Positions 13,913-20,947 of a DNA stretch of 20,947 nt are shown piece after piece. The stretch covers positions 1 to 20,947 of the forward strand of contig JAHEHB010000037.1 in the NCBI GenBank assembly GCA_024644775.1. Direction: 5' to 3'. Made by a program: the position numbers and the translations under genes. This DNA comes from Deltaproteobacteria bacterium. GTDB taxonomy: Bacteria; Desulfobacterota; Desulfobacteria; Desulfobacterales; SURF-15. Within the stretch, counting starts at the first letter, position 1. Each line of letters begins with the position of its first letter. Under the pieces are notes generated by a model. That model did not search any database. It was not told the DNA's origin and was given only the letters and a program-made list of their open reading frames with translations.

Positions 13913-14401
13913 TTAGCAGTCGCATAATTTCTTTTCCAGAAACAACGCACTTCCCATTTTTGGATCTAACTCATAGGCGTTAAAACCCAATGATTTGTAT
14001 AAATTTTTCGCGACTTCATTACCCTCCAATACTTCCAACGTCAACTTACAACACCCTAATCGCAATGCAATCTCTTCAATCTTTCTGAACATCAATTTTG
14101 AGATTCCCCTCCCCCTAAACTCAGGAGGAACCACCAAATCATGTATATTTAACAATGGCATGCATGAGAAAGTTGAAAATCCCTCGATACTGATCGCTAA
14201 CCCGGCAGCCTTGCCTTCAGCAAATGCCAATACTGTATGAATATTATCTCTCTTTTCGAGCTCTTTAACTAAATTTGTTTTAACGCGTTCAGAGAGCTCA
14301 ACACCCCCTCCCATAATGTCCGTTGCATAGTCATTGAGTAATTGTACGATGCACGCCTCATGCCCATCTGCAGTGTAGTTACTTTCGACAATTTCGATCA
14401 T
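13913..14401 (-). CDS. GNAT-family N-acetyltransferase
   Basis: This gene encodes 162 aa read from ATG 14401 down, with GGGAGAA upstream. GNAT features are clear: an N-terminal beta strand, EGKAAGLAISIEGF (beta 4), LLNIHDLVVPPEFRGRGISKLMFRKIEEIA with the acetyl-CoA loop RGRGIS at 96-101, and the C-terminal KLTLEVLEGNEVAKNLYKSLGF, where NxxAxxLY closes the cofactor site. The acceptor substrate is not predictable. It lies 39 nt downstream of the end of the truncated TRAP permease gene, on the same strand. Confidence 0.9.
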   Translation of the reverse strand: MIEIVESNYTADGHEACIVQLLNDYATDIMGGGVELSERVKTNLVKELEKRDNIHTVLAFAEGKAAGLAISIEGFSTFSCMPLLNIHDLVVPPEFRGRGISKLMFRKIEEIALRLGCCKLTLEVLEGNEVAKNLYKSLGFNAYELDPKMGSALFLEKKLCDC

Positions 14402-14440
14402 TCTTATTTCTCCCGGCCGGTAAAGCTATAAGCAAAGGAA

Positions 14441-15319
14441 TCAATTTACCATAAAATGATTCGGAATAAAGATCACAAGCGACGGAAAATAAACGATTAG
14501 AACCAGCGAAATGATCATGGCCCCCACCAAAAAAACGATATACCGCATAGCATCCTCTAAGTTTGTGTCGCCGATACGACAGGCTGCCAGCAAGTCCACA
14601 CCAACGGGCGGCGTGTTGGCACCAATGGCCAAATTAACCGCCAGCATGACGCCGAAGTGTACCGGATCAATTTCCAGGGAATGGACGATGGGCATGAATA
14701 CGGGCACCACGATGATGATAATCGCGATGGTTTCCATGAATATGCCCAGGAAGAGGAGCATCAGATTAATTAATAAAAGAATGACGTAATAGTTTGTGGT
14801 CAGCGATAAGAATGCGTCGGCAAAGCGCTGGGGGATCTGTTCGGAGGCGAGCACCCAGCCGAAAAGCGAAGCGGCTCCGATGATCAACAGTATTGTTGCG
14901 CTGGTTTCCACCGTGGAAAGTATGAGCGCCGGCAATCGGTTGAGCTGTAACGTTCGATATACCGCAAATCCGAGAAAAAGTGCATAGGCCACCGCTGCGA
15001 CAGCGGCTTCGGTGGGTGTAAAAACGCCGGTAAGAATACCACCGATAATGATCAACGGTGTCATTAGTGATAGAAAGGCTTCCTTGAAAGCCTTTAAAAT
15101 ATTTCGAAAGGAGAAGGGTTCTCCCCGTTCGTAGCCCTTTTTGACTGAGAAAAAATAAGACAGAACCATCAACGAAACACCCGTCATGATTCCGGGAATT
15201 ATACCGCCTAAAAAGAGCTTACCGATGGAGATGCCACTGGTTACGCCAAGGATTACCATTACGATGCTCGGTGGTATGATCGTACCCAGCGCACCGGAGC
15301 ATCCGAGTAGCGATGCTAT
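14441..15319 (-). pseudogene. TRAP transporter large permease (DctM), N-terminally truncated remnant
   Basis: The frame encodes the C-terminal two thirds of a TRAP DctM subunit, which imports carboxylates using Na+ or H+ gradients. Recognisable parts are CSGALGTIIPPSIVMVILGVTSG, IGKLFLGGIIPGI, TPTEAAVAAVAYALFLG and ETIAIIIIVVPVFMPI, with many membrane helices. DctM proteins have about 425 residues. Here the ATG-initiated part (from 15259) gives 272 aa, and homology continues upstream of that ATG without a start until TGA at 15332-15334. The first four or five helices are gone. The break lies within a few bases of the end of the aldo/keto reductase gene. No DctP or DctQ partner is present. It is probably non-functional. 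Confidence 0.85.
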
Positions 15320-15321
15320 TG

Positions 15322-16293
15322 TTAAACCTTGTCAAGTCGATTAAGTGCCTCAACCGGCAACGGGCCTTTGTTTGTATATTCGACCGCCTGCTCCAGCTGT
15401 TCTATGCTGGAAATGCCGATCAGCGCCGTGGAAATTCCGGCTTTGCTGATGACAAATCGGATGGCTGCCTCCACCGGATTACGGGTGTATCCCTCTTCTA
15501 TCAGGAAATTAAAAAATCTTGATTGTTCTACATCTTCCTCATACCCCGGACCCGAAGCGATGGGGGGTACGGACGGAAACGCAATCGGATGTCGGTCTGT
15601 GGTTCCGCTAAGTGCGCCTGCCGCCAAAATACGGATCGCAATGGCACCCATCTGTTTATCTGAAGCACGATCGATGAGCTGCCGGTAATCTTGAAACGGA
15701 AACATGTGAGATACCTGTTTACCGGCAGAGGGATTCAACAGGTTGTAGCAGGTCTGAATGGTATGAAACGCTTGCGTGTCAACCGTCCGATGTAAGGCTT
15801 CGGTTGTTCCGAGACCGGTAATTCCCCAGAATCGAACCTTGCCCTGCTCCTTGAGGGACTGAAACGCATGGACAACGGATGGTAAGTCTTCAAGTCCGAT
15901 GCAACGCTCATGGGGTCGGCGCTGAAGGTCAATGCGGTTGTGTAATTGTATGAGATCGACACACTCTTTCTCCAGCCGTTTTAAGCTCCCATTTACCGAA
16001 TCTACAATGGATTCTTCGATATTCTGCATATCCTCGGCGGTCAACATCACCTTAGTCCCAATGATCATGTCGGCCTCGAGTTCCTTGAGAACCGAGCCCA
16101 GGTTGGTTTCCGACTTACCGTCTCCGTAAAGCGGAGCCGTGTCAAAATAAGTGATTCCGAGTTCGATGGCACGGGCCACAGTGTGCACCATGGTTTTACG
16201 ATCCCCTCTTACCAGGAGACCACCTACGTTCCCGCAGCCAAATCCGAGTTCAGATACCTTCAATCCGGTGTTACCGAGTGTTCTGTAATTCAT
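15322..16293 (-). CDS. aldo/keto reductase family oxidoreductase
   Basis: This gene encodes 323 aa from ATG 16293, with AAGGAG upstream. It has the AKR (beta/alpha)8 pattern with a full catalytic tetrad, D51, Y56, K81 and H118 (FDTAPLYG, GTKVML, IQLHNR), and the C-terminal IGISSIEQLEQAVEY NADPH-binding segment. It resembles the generic AKR5/AKR11-like reductases that reduce sugars, carbonyls or similar compounds. Substrate is unknown. Length is normal, so the gene looks intact even though its 3' end touches the broken TRAP permease. It lies downstream of the rhomboid gene on the same strand after a 163-nt gap that holds a 6-bp hairpin at 16400-16414. Confidence 0.9.
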   Translation of the reverse strand: MNYRTLGNTGLKVSELGFGCGNVGGLLVRGDRKTMVHTVARAIELGITYFDTAPLYGDGKSETNLGSVLKELEADMIIGTKVMLTAEDMQNIEESIVDSVNGSLKRLEKECVDLIQLHNRIDLQRRPHERCIGLEDLPSVVHAFQSLKEQGKVRFWGITGLGTTEALHRTVDTQAFHTIQTCYNLLNPSAGKQVSHMFPFQDYRQLIDRASDKQMGAIAIRILAAGALSGTTDRHPIAFPSVPPIASGPGYEEDVEQSRFFNFLIEEGYTRNPVEAAIRFVISKAGISTALIGISSIEQLEQAVEYTNKGPLPVEALNRLDKV

Positions 16294-16399
16294 ATCCAGC
16301 TCCTTTGGTTCAGCATGGTTGCGTTATGGAGATATTCTGAGATCCATCGCCTGTGATATGGAAATAATTCCAAAATATTGTTGCTCCTAAGTAAATCGT

Positions 16400-16414
16400 T
16401 CCCCATTGTGGGGA
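16400..16414 (-). repeat. short perfect hairpin between rhomboid and aldo/keto reductase genes
   Basis: TCCCCA (16400-16405) and TGGGGA (16409-16414) form a 6-bp stem with a 3-nt loop. No T-run follows on the minus strand, so termination is doubtful. Confidence 0.3.
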
Positions 16415-16456
16415 TGGAAATTCCGGAGATTACGGATAGACATTCGTTAACACATC

Positions 16457-17293
16457 TTAGCCGAATACCCGGTAATAAGCAGCACTGACAATGGCCCAAC
16501 TTAAAACGATAATCGTCAGTGCGATACACCCAAACGCTAAGAGTTTTTGCCAGTACGTCTCTCGGCGTTTCTCCTGATAACCGAGTAAAAAACCGAACAG
16601 TGCCCCGCCTATGATTCCACCGCCATGTCCCCAGTTGTTGATACCCGGTACCAGGAAGCCGAATAGGAATATAGCGACGGCCCACCCCCCAACCTGTTTG
16701 TACAGCGTTTGTCCGAATACTCCTCCACGGTTCTTTCCGTAAAATATAATGGCGCCAATAAGCCCACATACAGACGCTGAAGCACCGATGGTAAATGCGA
16801 CACCTGCAATATAAGAGACCCAAAAGCCGGCAATTCCGCTTAGGGTGTACAGGATAATCATTCGATGGATGCCATAGAGTTGCAATGTGAGATGTCCCAG
16901 TTGGCGAAACGCCACCATATTAAAAAAAATATGCAACAGATTTCCATGAAGATAATTGGCAGACACCAACGTCCACCACCGCTGGAGTTGATCGATGGGA
17001 ACGGTACCGGTGGCTCCCAACAGCAAAAGACTTCGATTGTCAGGCGCAAACAGGGAGAGTGGGTTCATAGAAAAACCGGGTCGTCCCGGATTGAACAAAA
17101 TCGTAAGAAAATACATGACAATATTCGCCATTATTATCCATCGAACCGGTTCATAAAATTTTCGAAGGTTTATAAGACTTTTGAACCATGAACCGGGGCG
17201 AGAAATACCGCAATAGGGGCAGGTAGGCTCATCGTTGCTAATGAGTTTTCGACAGTTGGGGCAAAGAATCGATTTGCGTGAAGAATCGGTCAT
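16457..17293 (-). CDS. rhomboid intramembrane serine protease with N-terminal zinc ribbon
   Basis: This gene encodes 278 aa from ATG 17293. A zinc ribbon with C11, C14, C25 and C28 (CPNC...CPYC) opens the protein. The rhomboid domain follows with six helices: H116/H121xxxN125 (YLHGNLLHIFFNM), catalytic S172 in GASASVCGLIG, and H223 in NNWGHGGGIIGG, which form the Ser-His dyad. Rhomboids cut transmembrane helices within the membrane. The zinc ribbon may tether a substrate or partner. The ATG lies 6 nt after the aconitase stop, so the two genes share a transcript. Confidence 0.93.
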   Translation of the reverse strand: MTDSSRKSILCPNCRKLISNDEPTCPYCGISRPGSWFKSLINLRKFYEPVRWIIMANIVMYFLTILFNPGRPGFSMNPLSLFAPDNRSLLLLGATGTVPIDQLQRWWTLVSANYLHGNLLHIFFNMVAFRQLGHLTLQLYGIHRMIILYTLSGIAGFWVSYIAGVAFTIGASASVCGLIGAIIFYGKNRGGVFGQTLYKQVGGWAVAIFLFGFLVPGINNWGHGGGIIGGALFGFLLGYQEKRRETYWQKLLAFGCIALTIIVLSWAIVSAAYYRVFG

Positions 17294-17299
17294 AGGTTA

Positions 17300-20044
17300 T
17301 TATTCATTCAATATTTTTCTAATAACAAAAGGCAAGATACCTCCGTTTTTGAAATATTCAATATCGATCTCTGTATCCAGCCGAGCAATGGCATCAAAAA
17401 CGATTTCCTTTCCATCTTCCTTGACTGCTTTTATCTGAATGGCTTCTCTGGGCATTATATCTGCAATTCCGCTAAGGGTAAATGTTTCGGAACCATCTAT
17501 TCCGAGACGTTCCCACGTATCCCCTTCTTTTAACATTAAGGGCAATACACCCATACCCACGAGATTGCTGCGGTGAATCCGTTCAAAAGATTGCGCAATC
17601 ACAACCTTGGCCCCCAGCAGCGCAGCGCCTTTTGCGGCCCAATCCCGGGAGGAACCCGATCCATATTCCTTACCACCGAGCACAACCAACGGAATTCCTT
17701 CGTCTCGATAGGCCATGGCTGCCTCATAAATAAACATTTCACGGCCATCAGGAAATTTTTTTGTATAACTCCCTTCTTTGGGAGCGATGAGTCGATTTTT
17801 TAGCCGGATGTTTCCAAAGGTACCCCGCATCATCACGTCGTGATTTCCTCTACGGGAACCATACGAATTAAATGCTGCAGGGGATACGCCTTTTCCAATC
17901 AAATATTGACCGGCCGGGTAGGCCTCTGCAATGGCACCGGCCGGAGAAATATGATCGGTTGTAATCGAATCGCCTAAAAAGACGAGTGCTCTGGCATCGA
18001 CAACTTCGCTTAAGGGAGTGGGGTTGAGTGAGAACCCTTCAAAATAAGGCGGCTTTCTTATGTAGGTGGATTTTTCGTCCCACTGATAGGTCGTGCTCTC
18101 TTCTACCGTTAGATTTTTCCAATAATTATCTCCTTTAAAGATCCGTCCATATTCCGTTTCAAAAAACGCCTCTTTAACATGTTTTCTCGCCAACGTTTGA
18201 ATTTCCTCTACGGTCGGCCAAATATCTGCTAAGTAGACCGGTTGGCCATTGGGATCGAGCCCTACCGGCTCTACCGCCAGGTCGGCATCTATTCTTCCCA
18301 CGAGTGCAAAGGTGACCACCAGCATCGGAGAGGCAAGGTAGTTTGATTTAACGCTTTGGTGAATTCTGGCTTCAAAATTTCTATTACCGGAAATCACCGC
18401 CGCCACATTGAGATCCTTTTCTGAGATCACTTTTTCGATTTCCGGATGCAAAGGACCGCTGTTTCCAATGCATGTCGTGCAGCCAAAGCCGGCTAGGTGA
18501 AATCCAAGTGCTTCAAAATAGGGCAATAACCCGGCATCCTCCAAATAATCGATAACCACTTTCGATCCTGGAGCCAGTGATGTTTTTACGCAGGGAGGAA
18601 CTTTAAGCCCCCGTTGAACCGCCCTTTTGGCCACAAGACCGGCCCCGAGTAAGACATAGGGATTGGACGTGTTGGTGCAGGAGGTGATTGCGGAAATCAC
18701 GATACTACCGTCGCCGATTTTCTCTTCGGTGCCGTTCAGATTAACGTCGTAAAGCCTGGCACTAATAGGATCGCAAACAGGTTTACGAATGGTCTGGCAT
18801 CCGGATTCATCAAATAATGTGGACATCTGAGCCACATCCAAATCGCGTTTGTATTCACATCCCAGCACTTCTGCAAAGCTTGCTTTTAAATCTGTTAATT
18901 CTATTCGGTCCTGGGGTCTGGCGGGTCCGGCCACAGCCGGCTCGATGGTGGATAAATCCACTTCCAACACCTCGGTATAGGATGGCGCTTCAGTGCCCGT
19001 ATAAAAAAGCCCCACTTCTCTGGTATAGGCTTCGACAAGCTCGGCGGCATCGTGACGGTGTGTCAATTTCAGGTAATCGATGGTCCGTTCGTCTACCGGA
19101 AACAGGCTCACGGTAGCGCCTGACTCAGGGGTCATGTTTGAAATGGTCGCCCGATCCGGAATCGTTAAATTTTTGATTCCGGGTCCAAAATATTCTACAA
19201 ATTTTTCCACCACCCCTTTTTGTCTCAACAGTTCGGTGATCTTCAAAACCAAATCGGTGGCCGTTATCCCCGGTTTCAATTGATTGGCCATTTTGACACC
19301 CACAACCTGTGGAATGGTCATGTAATACGGCTGCCCCAACATGACGGCTTCTGCTTCGATACCGCCGACGCCCCAGCCAAGGACGCCGATACCGTTAATC
19401 ATCGTGGTGTGAGAATCCGTACCCACCAACGTATCCGGAAAGGCCGTTATGGCGCCGCCGGAGCTCTCGACCATCACCGTTTTTCCCAAATATTCTAAGT
19501 TTACCTGATGGCATATGCCGGATTTGGGGGGTACGACACTGAAGTTATCGAAGTTCTTCTGGGCCCACTTCAGCAGTGCATACCGCTCGCCATTTCGTTC
19601 ATACTCTTTTTCAACATTTTTAATCACGGAATCCGAGGTGCCGAAAAAATCAACCTGAACCGAATGATCCACGATTAGATCCACCGGCACCAGTGGATTA
19701 ATTTTTTTCGGATCCCCACCAAGGTCTTTAACCGCATCTCTCATGACAGCCAAGTCCACCACTGCCGGAACACCGGTAAAATCCTGCATGAGCACCCGTG
19801 CCGGATGAAACGGAATTTCCACCGGCGCGTCATACGTTTTTTGCCATCGTGCGATATGCAGTAAATCCGTTTCTTTCACCACTTTTTCATCCAGTTTACG
19901 GAGGAGATTTTCCACAAGAATTTTAACGGAAAATGGAAGACGTTTGATATCGGCCATTCCCTTTGTTTCCATCAGATTGATATCATATACGATGGTCGGT
20001 TGACCGTTTATATCGATATTTCGTGTAAACGCTTGTTTTTCCAT
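17300..20044 (-). CDS. acnA: aconitate hydratase (AcnA/IRP1 type)
   Basis: This gene encodes 914 aa. It interconverts citrate and isocitrate in the TCA cycle through a [4Fe-4S] cluster in the cytoplasm. The start is ATG 20044 (MEKQAFTRN), behind GGGAG; a TTG at 20065 would add 7 residues and sits inside that site. The cluster cysteines are C456 (SCTNTSNP), C522 and C525 (GCTTCIGNSGP), spaced exactly as in E. coli AcnA. Other signatures are GTDSHTTMINGIGVLGWGVGG and KEYGSGSSRDWAAKGA in the swivel domain. Length is normal for AcnA (about 890-910 aa). Rhomboid follows after 6 nt. Three GGTATTG repeats lie upstream at 20106-20128. Confidence 0.97.
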   Translation of the reverse strand: MEKQAFTRNIDINGQPTIVYDINLMETKGMADIKRLPFSVKILVENLLRKLDEKVVKETDLLHIARWQKTYDAPVEIPFHPARVLMQDFTGVPAVVDLAVMRDAVKDLGGDPKKINPLVPVDLIVDHSVQVDFFGTSDSVIKNVEKEYERNGERYALLKWAQKNFDNFSVVPPKSGICHQVNLEYLGKTVMVESSGGAITAFPDTLVGTDSHTTMINGIGVLGWGVGGIEAEAVMLGQPYYMTIPQVVGVKMANQLKPGITATDLVLKITELLRQKGVVEKFVEYFGPGIKNLTIPDRATISNMTPESGATVSLFPVDERTIDYLKLTHRHDAAELVEAYTREVGLFYTGTEAPSYTEVLEVDLSTIEPAVAGPARPQDRIELTDLKASFAEVLGCEYKRDLDVAQMSTLFDESGCQTIRKPVCDPISARLYDVNLNGTEEKIGDGSIVISAITSCTNTSNPYVLLGAGLVAKRAVQRGLKVPPCVKTSLAPGSKVVIDYLEDAGLLPYFEALGFHLAGFGCTTCIGNSGPLHPEIEKVISEKDLNVAAVISGNRNFEARIHQSVKSNYLASPMLVVTFALVGRIDADLAVEPVGLDPNGQPVYLADIWPTVEEIQTLARKHVKEAFFETEYGRIFKGDNYWKNLTVEESTTYQWDEKSTYIRKPPYFEGFSLNPTPLSEVVDARALVFLGDSITTDHISPAGAIAEAYPAGQYLIGKGVSPAAFNSYGSRRGNHDVMMRGTFGNIRLKNRLIAPKEGSYTKKFPDGREMFIYEAAMAYRDEGIPLVVLGGKEYGSGSSRDWAAKGAALLGAKVVIAQSFERIHRSNLVGMGVLPLMLKEGDTWERLGIDGSETFTLSGIADIMPREAIQIKAVKEDGKEIVFDAIARLDTEIDIEYFKNGGILPFVIRKILNE

Positions 20045-20105
20045 AATCGACTCTCCCTTTTTCAAATATTGGCGGATAACAATATCGTGTTTCGCACGTT
20101 AAGAC

Positions 20106-20128
20106 GGTATTGGGTATTGTCGGTATTG
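20106..20128 (-). repeat. three tandem GGTATTG repeats upstream of aconitase
   Basis: GGTATTG occurs at 20106-20112, 20113-20119 and 20122-20128 (CAATACC on the gene strand), 62-84 nt before the acnA ATG. It may be a regulator site or chance. No confident promoter was found in 20045-20340, which is otherwise empty. Confidence 0.4.
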
Positions 20129-20340
20129 TGACGCCATGGAAAGCACCTGAGCACGTCGCATCGATCGTATAAGTATTTCTTCATCACATACCATGGAAGG
20201 GCATCGATGGCAATTGGCAACACCCGATCCGGATAACATCCCGTATGAAACTGAAGAAAGGGAATACAAAAAAATGGAATTACGATCATGTAAAAACGAT
20301 CTGGTAAGATAGGAGAGTGAAAAAATCATGAGAGCCGGTA

Positions 20341-20805
20341 TCAGGGCTTGATCAGTCTATCATCAAAAACAAATGGCTGGGGACGCCCGAATTTGATCTT
20401 GTCAAAGTCCGGGTGCTTCGGATTAAGCATGTAATTAAATCCAACCGGGATGATTGCGTTGGGGATTTTTAAAGCGGGTGAGGTCCTGGCTTCAATCCAC
20501 CTATCGCCCAACTGTCGGGTGGTAAGAGGCGGTGGGTCTTCACGCCAATTATCAGGCAAATTTTCGGCAGGGACCGTCTCAATTAAATTGCTGGTAAATT
20601 GGACTTCGACAAACAGGTAGTATTGCAGATCGGTATATGTGACAGCGTGTACCATTATCTCCAATGCGGCTAGGGCTAGAGAGTCCGCCAAATAGATCGC
20701 ACGATAGCCTTTACTGTTCCACCGTCCACCATAACGCCGCGAGCCGTCACCGGAAAATACCGTATCGATCCAATCTTCATTTACCAGACGCCAGGCGCTG
20801 AGCAT
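20341..20805 (-). CDS. RES-domain toxin (NAD+-degrading type)
   Basis: This gene encodes 154 aa from ATG 20805. The RES family pattern is clear: AWRLVNEDW, RRYGGRWNSKGYRAIYLADSLALAALEIMVH (the R, Y and E residues of the NAD+ site), and a C-terminal IIPVGFNYMLNPKHPDF segment with conserved N and H/D. Related toxins (MbcT, RES-Xre systems) degrade NAD+ by phosphorolysis or hydrolysis. The ATG overlaps the stop of the upstream DUF2384 gene by 1 nt (TAATG), the standard order for this toxin-antitoxin type. The toxin looks full length. The pair's role (genomic stability, phage defence or growth control) is not shown. Confidence 0.93.
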   Translation of the reverse strand: MLSAWRLVNEDWIDTVFSGDGSRRYGGRWNSKGYRAIYLADSLALAALEIMVHAVTYTDLQYYLFVEVQFTSNLIETVPAENLPDNWREDPPPLTTRQLGDRWIEARTSPALKIPNAIIPVGFNYMLNPKHPDFDKIKFGRPQPFVFDDRLIKP

Positions 20806-20947
20806 TAATAAAACACCCCGTCTGCGATACGACCCAGCATATCCTCAACCTCCTGGGCTCCGGGTTCGGTATCGGCAAATTCAAGCGGAGTTTTGCCCCC
20901 CAGACCCTTAACCGGCGACCGAAACCATTGCTGCACGGATTCTTTTC
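20805..20947 (-). CDS. Xre/MbcA/ParS-type (DUF2384) antitoxin, C-terminal part
   Basis: The last 46 codons are visible, up to TAA at 20807-20805; the start lies beyond the window. The residues QQWFRSPVKGLGGKTPLEFA, followed by D-x-E-P-G-A-Q-E-V-E-D-M-L-G-R-I-A-D-G-V, match the C-terminal DUF2384 toxin-binding domain of Xre antitoxins, which neutralise RES toxins. The 1-nt overlap with the RES gene points to translational coupling, with the antitoxin made first. The N-terminal DNA-binding helix-turn-helix is outside the window. Confidence 0.88.
   Translation of the reverse strand, partial: KESVQQWFRSPVKGLGGKTPLEFADTEPGAQEVEDMLGRIADGVFY

Noticed and set aside
16290..16823. 177-aa ORF on the minus strand
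   Set aside because: It is a shadow frame of the rhomboid gene with a Cys/Arg-rich, unnatural composition.
1..20947. CRISPR array or tRNA/rRNA genes
   Set aside because: No regularly spaced direct repeats of 25-40 bp and no recognisable tRNA or rRNA signatures were seen on either strand by eye.

Overview
The window looks like chromosomal DNA of an anaerobic, mid-GC Gram-negative bacterium, most likely a sulfate-reducer-like member of the Desulfobacterota. This is inferred from a periplasmic CbiK-type cobaltochelatase behind a cobalamin riboswitch, a double-[4Fe-4S] protein, a TRAP-transporter remnant, a sulfatase, and an AcnA-type aconitase. No rRNA, tRNA or CRISPR array was seen, and lineage cannot be proven from this window.

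Layout. (1) 1-400: right end of an IS91-family (Y2, rolling-circle) transposon. It has the transposase C-terminus, an overlapping small zinc-ribbon ORF, and a hairpin followed by GTTC that resembles the element's terminus. (2) 564-1367: a VIT1/CCC1-like membrane protein and a short NfeD-like protein. (3) 1398-3846: a cobalamin-controlled unit made of a B12 riboswitch with a recognisable intrinsic-terminator expression platform, a secreted CbiK sirohydrochlorin cobaltochelatase, and a secreted DUF4198 metal-binding protein. The CbiMNQO transporter often found nearby is absent. (4) 3915-4946: an unrecognised ORF, then DUF4160 and DUF2442 genes, ending in a strong candidate integron attC site whose first core box contains the DUF2442 stop codon. 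This reads as a lone gene cassette. (5) 4985-5805: an ArsR-family repressor and an SRPBCC (AHSA1-like) protein. Two near-identical palindromes flank and overlap the promoter, and the mRNA is predicted to be leaderless.

(6) 6235-12298, + strand: a RecD2-type helicase with an extra ~85-residue segment, a CNNM/DUF21-CBS membrane protein, a formylglycine-type sulfatase and an ICMT/NnrU-like membrane protein. (7) 12448-13848: a two-gene unit encoding the 4Fe-4S protein and a conserved small protein. (8) - strand, 13913-20044: a GNAT acetyltransferase, a TRAP DctM permease that has lost its N-terminal third, an intact aldo/keto reductase whose end abuts the broken permease, and a rhomboid protease with an N-terminal zinc ribbon directly downstream of aconitase. 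(9) 20341-20947, - strand: a RES-domain toxin preceded, with a 1-nt overlap, by the end of its DUF2384 (Xre/MbcA/ParS) antitoxin, which runs off the window.

Overall the window mixes housekeeping genes (acnA, recD2, cobaltochelatase) with accessory material (IS91 end, attC cassette, two toxin-antitoxin-like pairs, a rearrangement scar). The most noteworthy items are the attC site outside any visible integron, the ArsR leaderless dual-operator promoter, and the overlapping zinc-ribbon ORF at the IS91 end.
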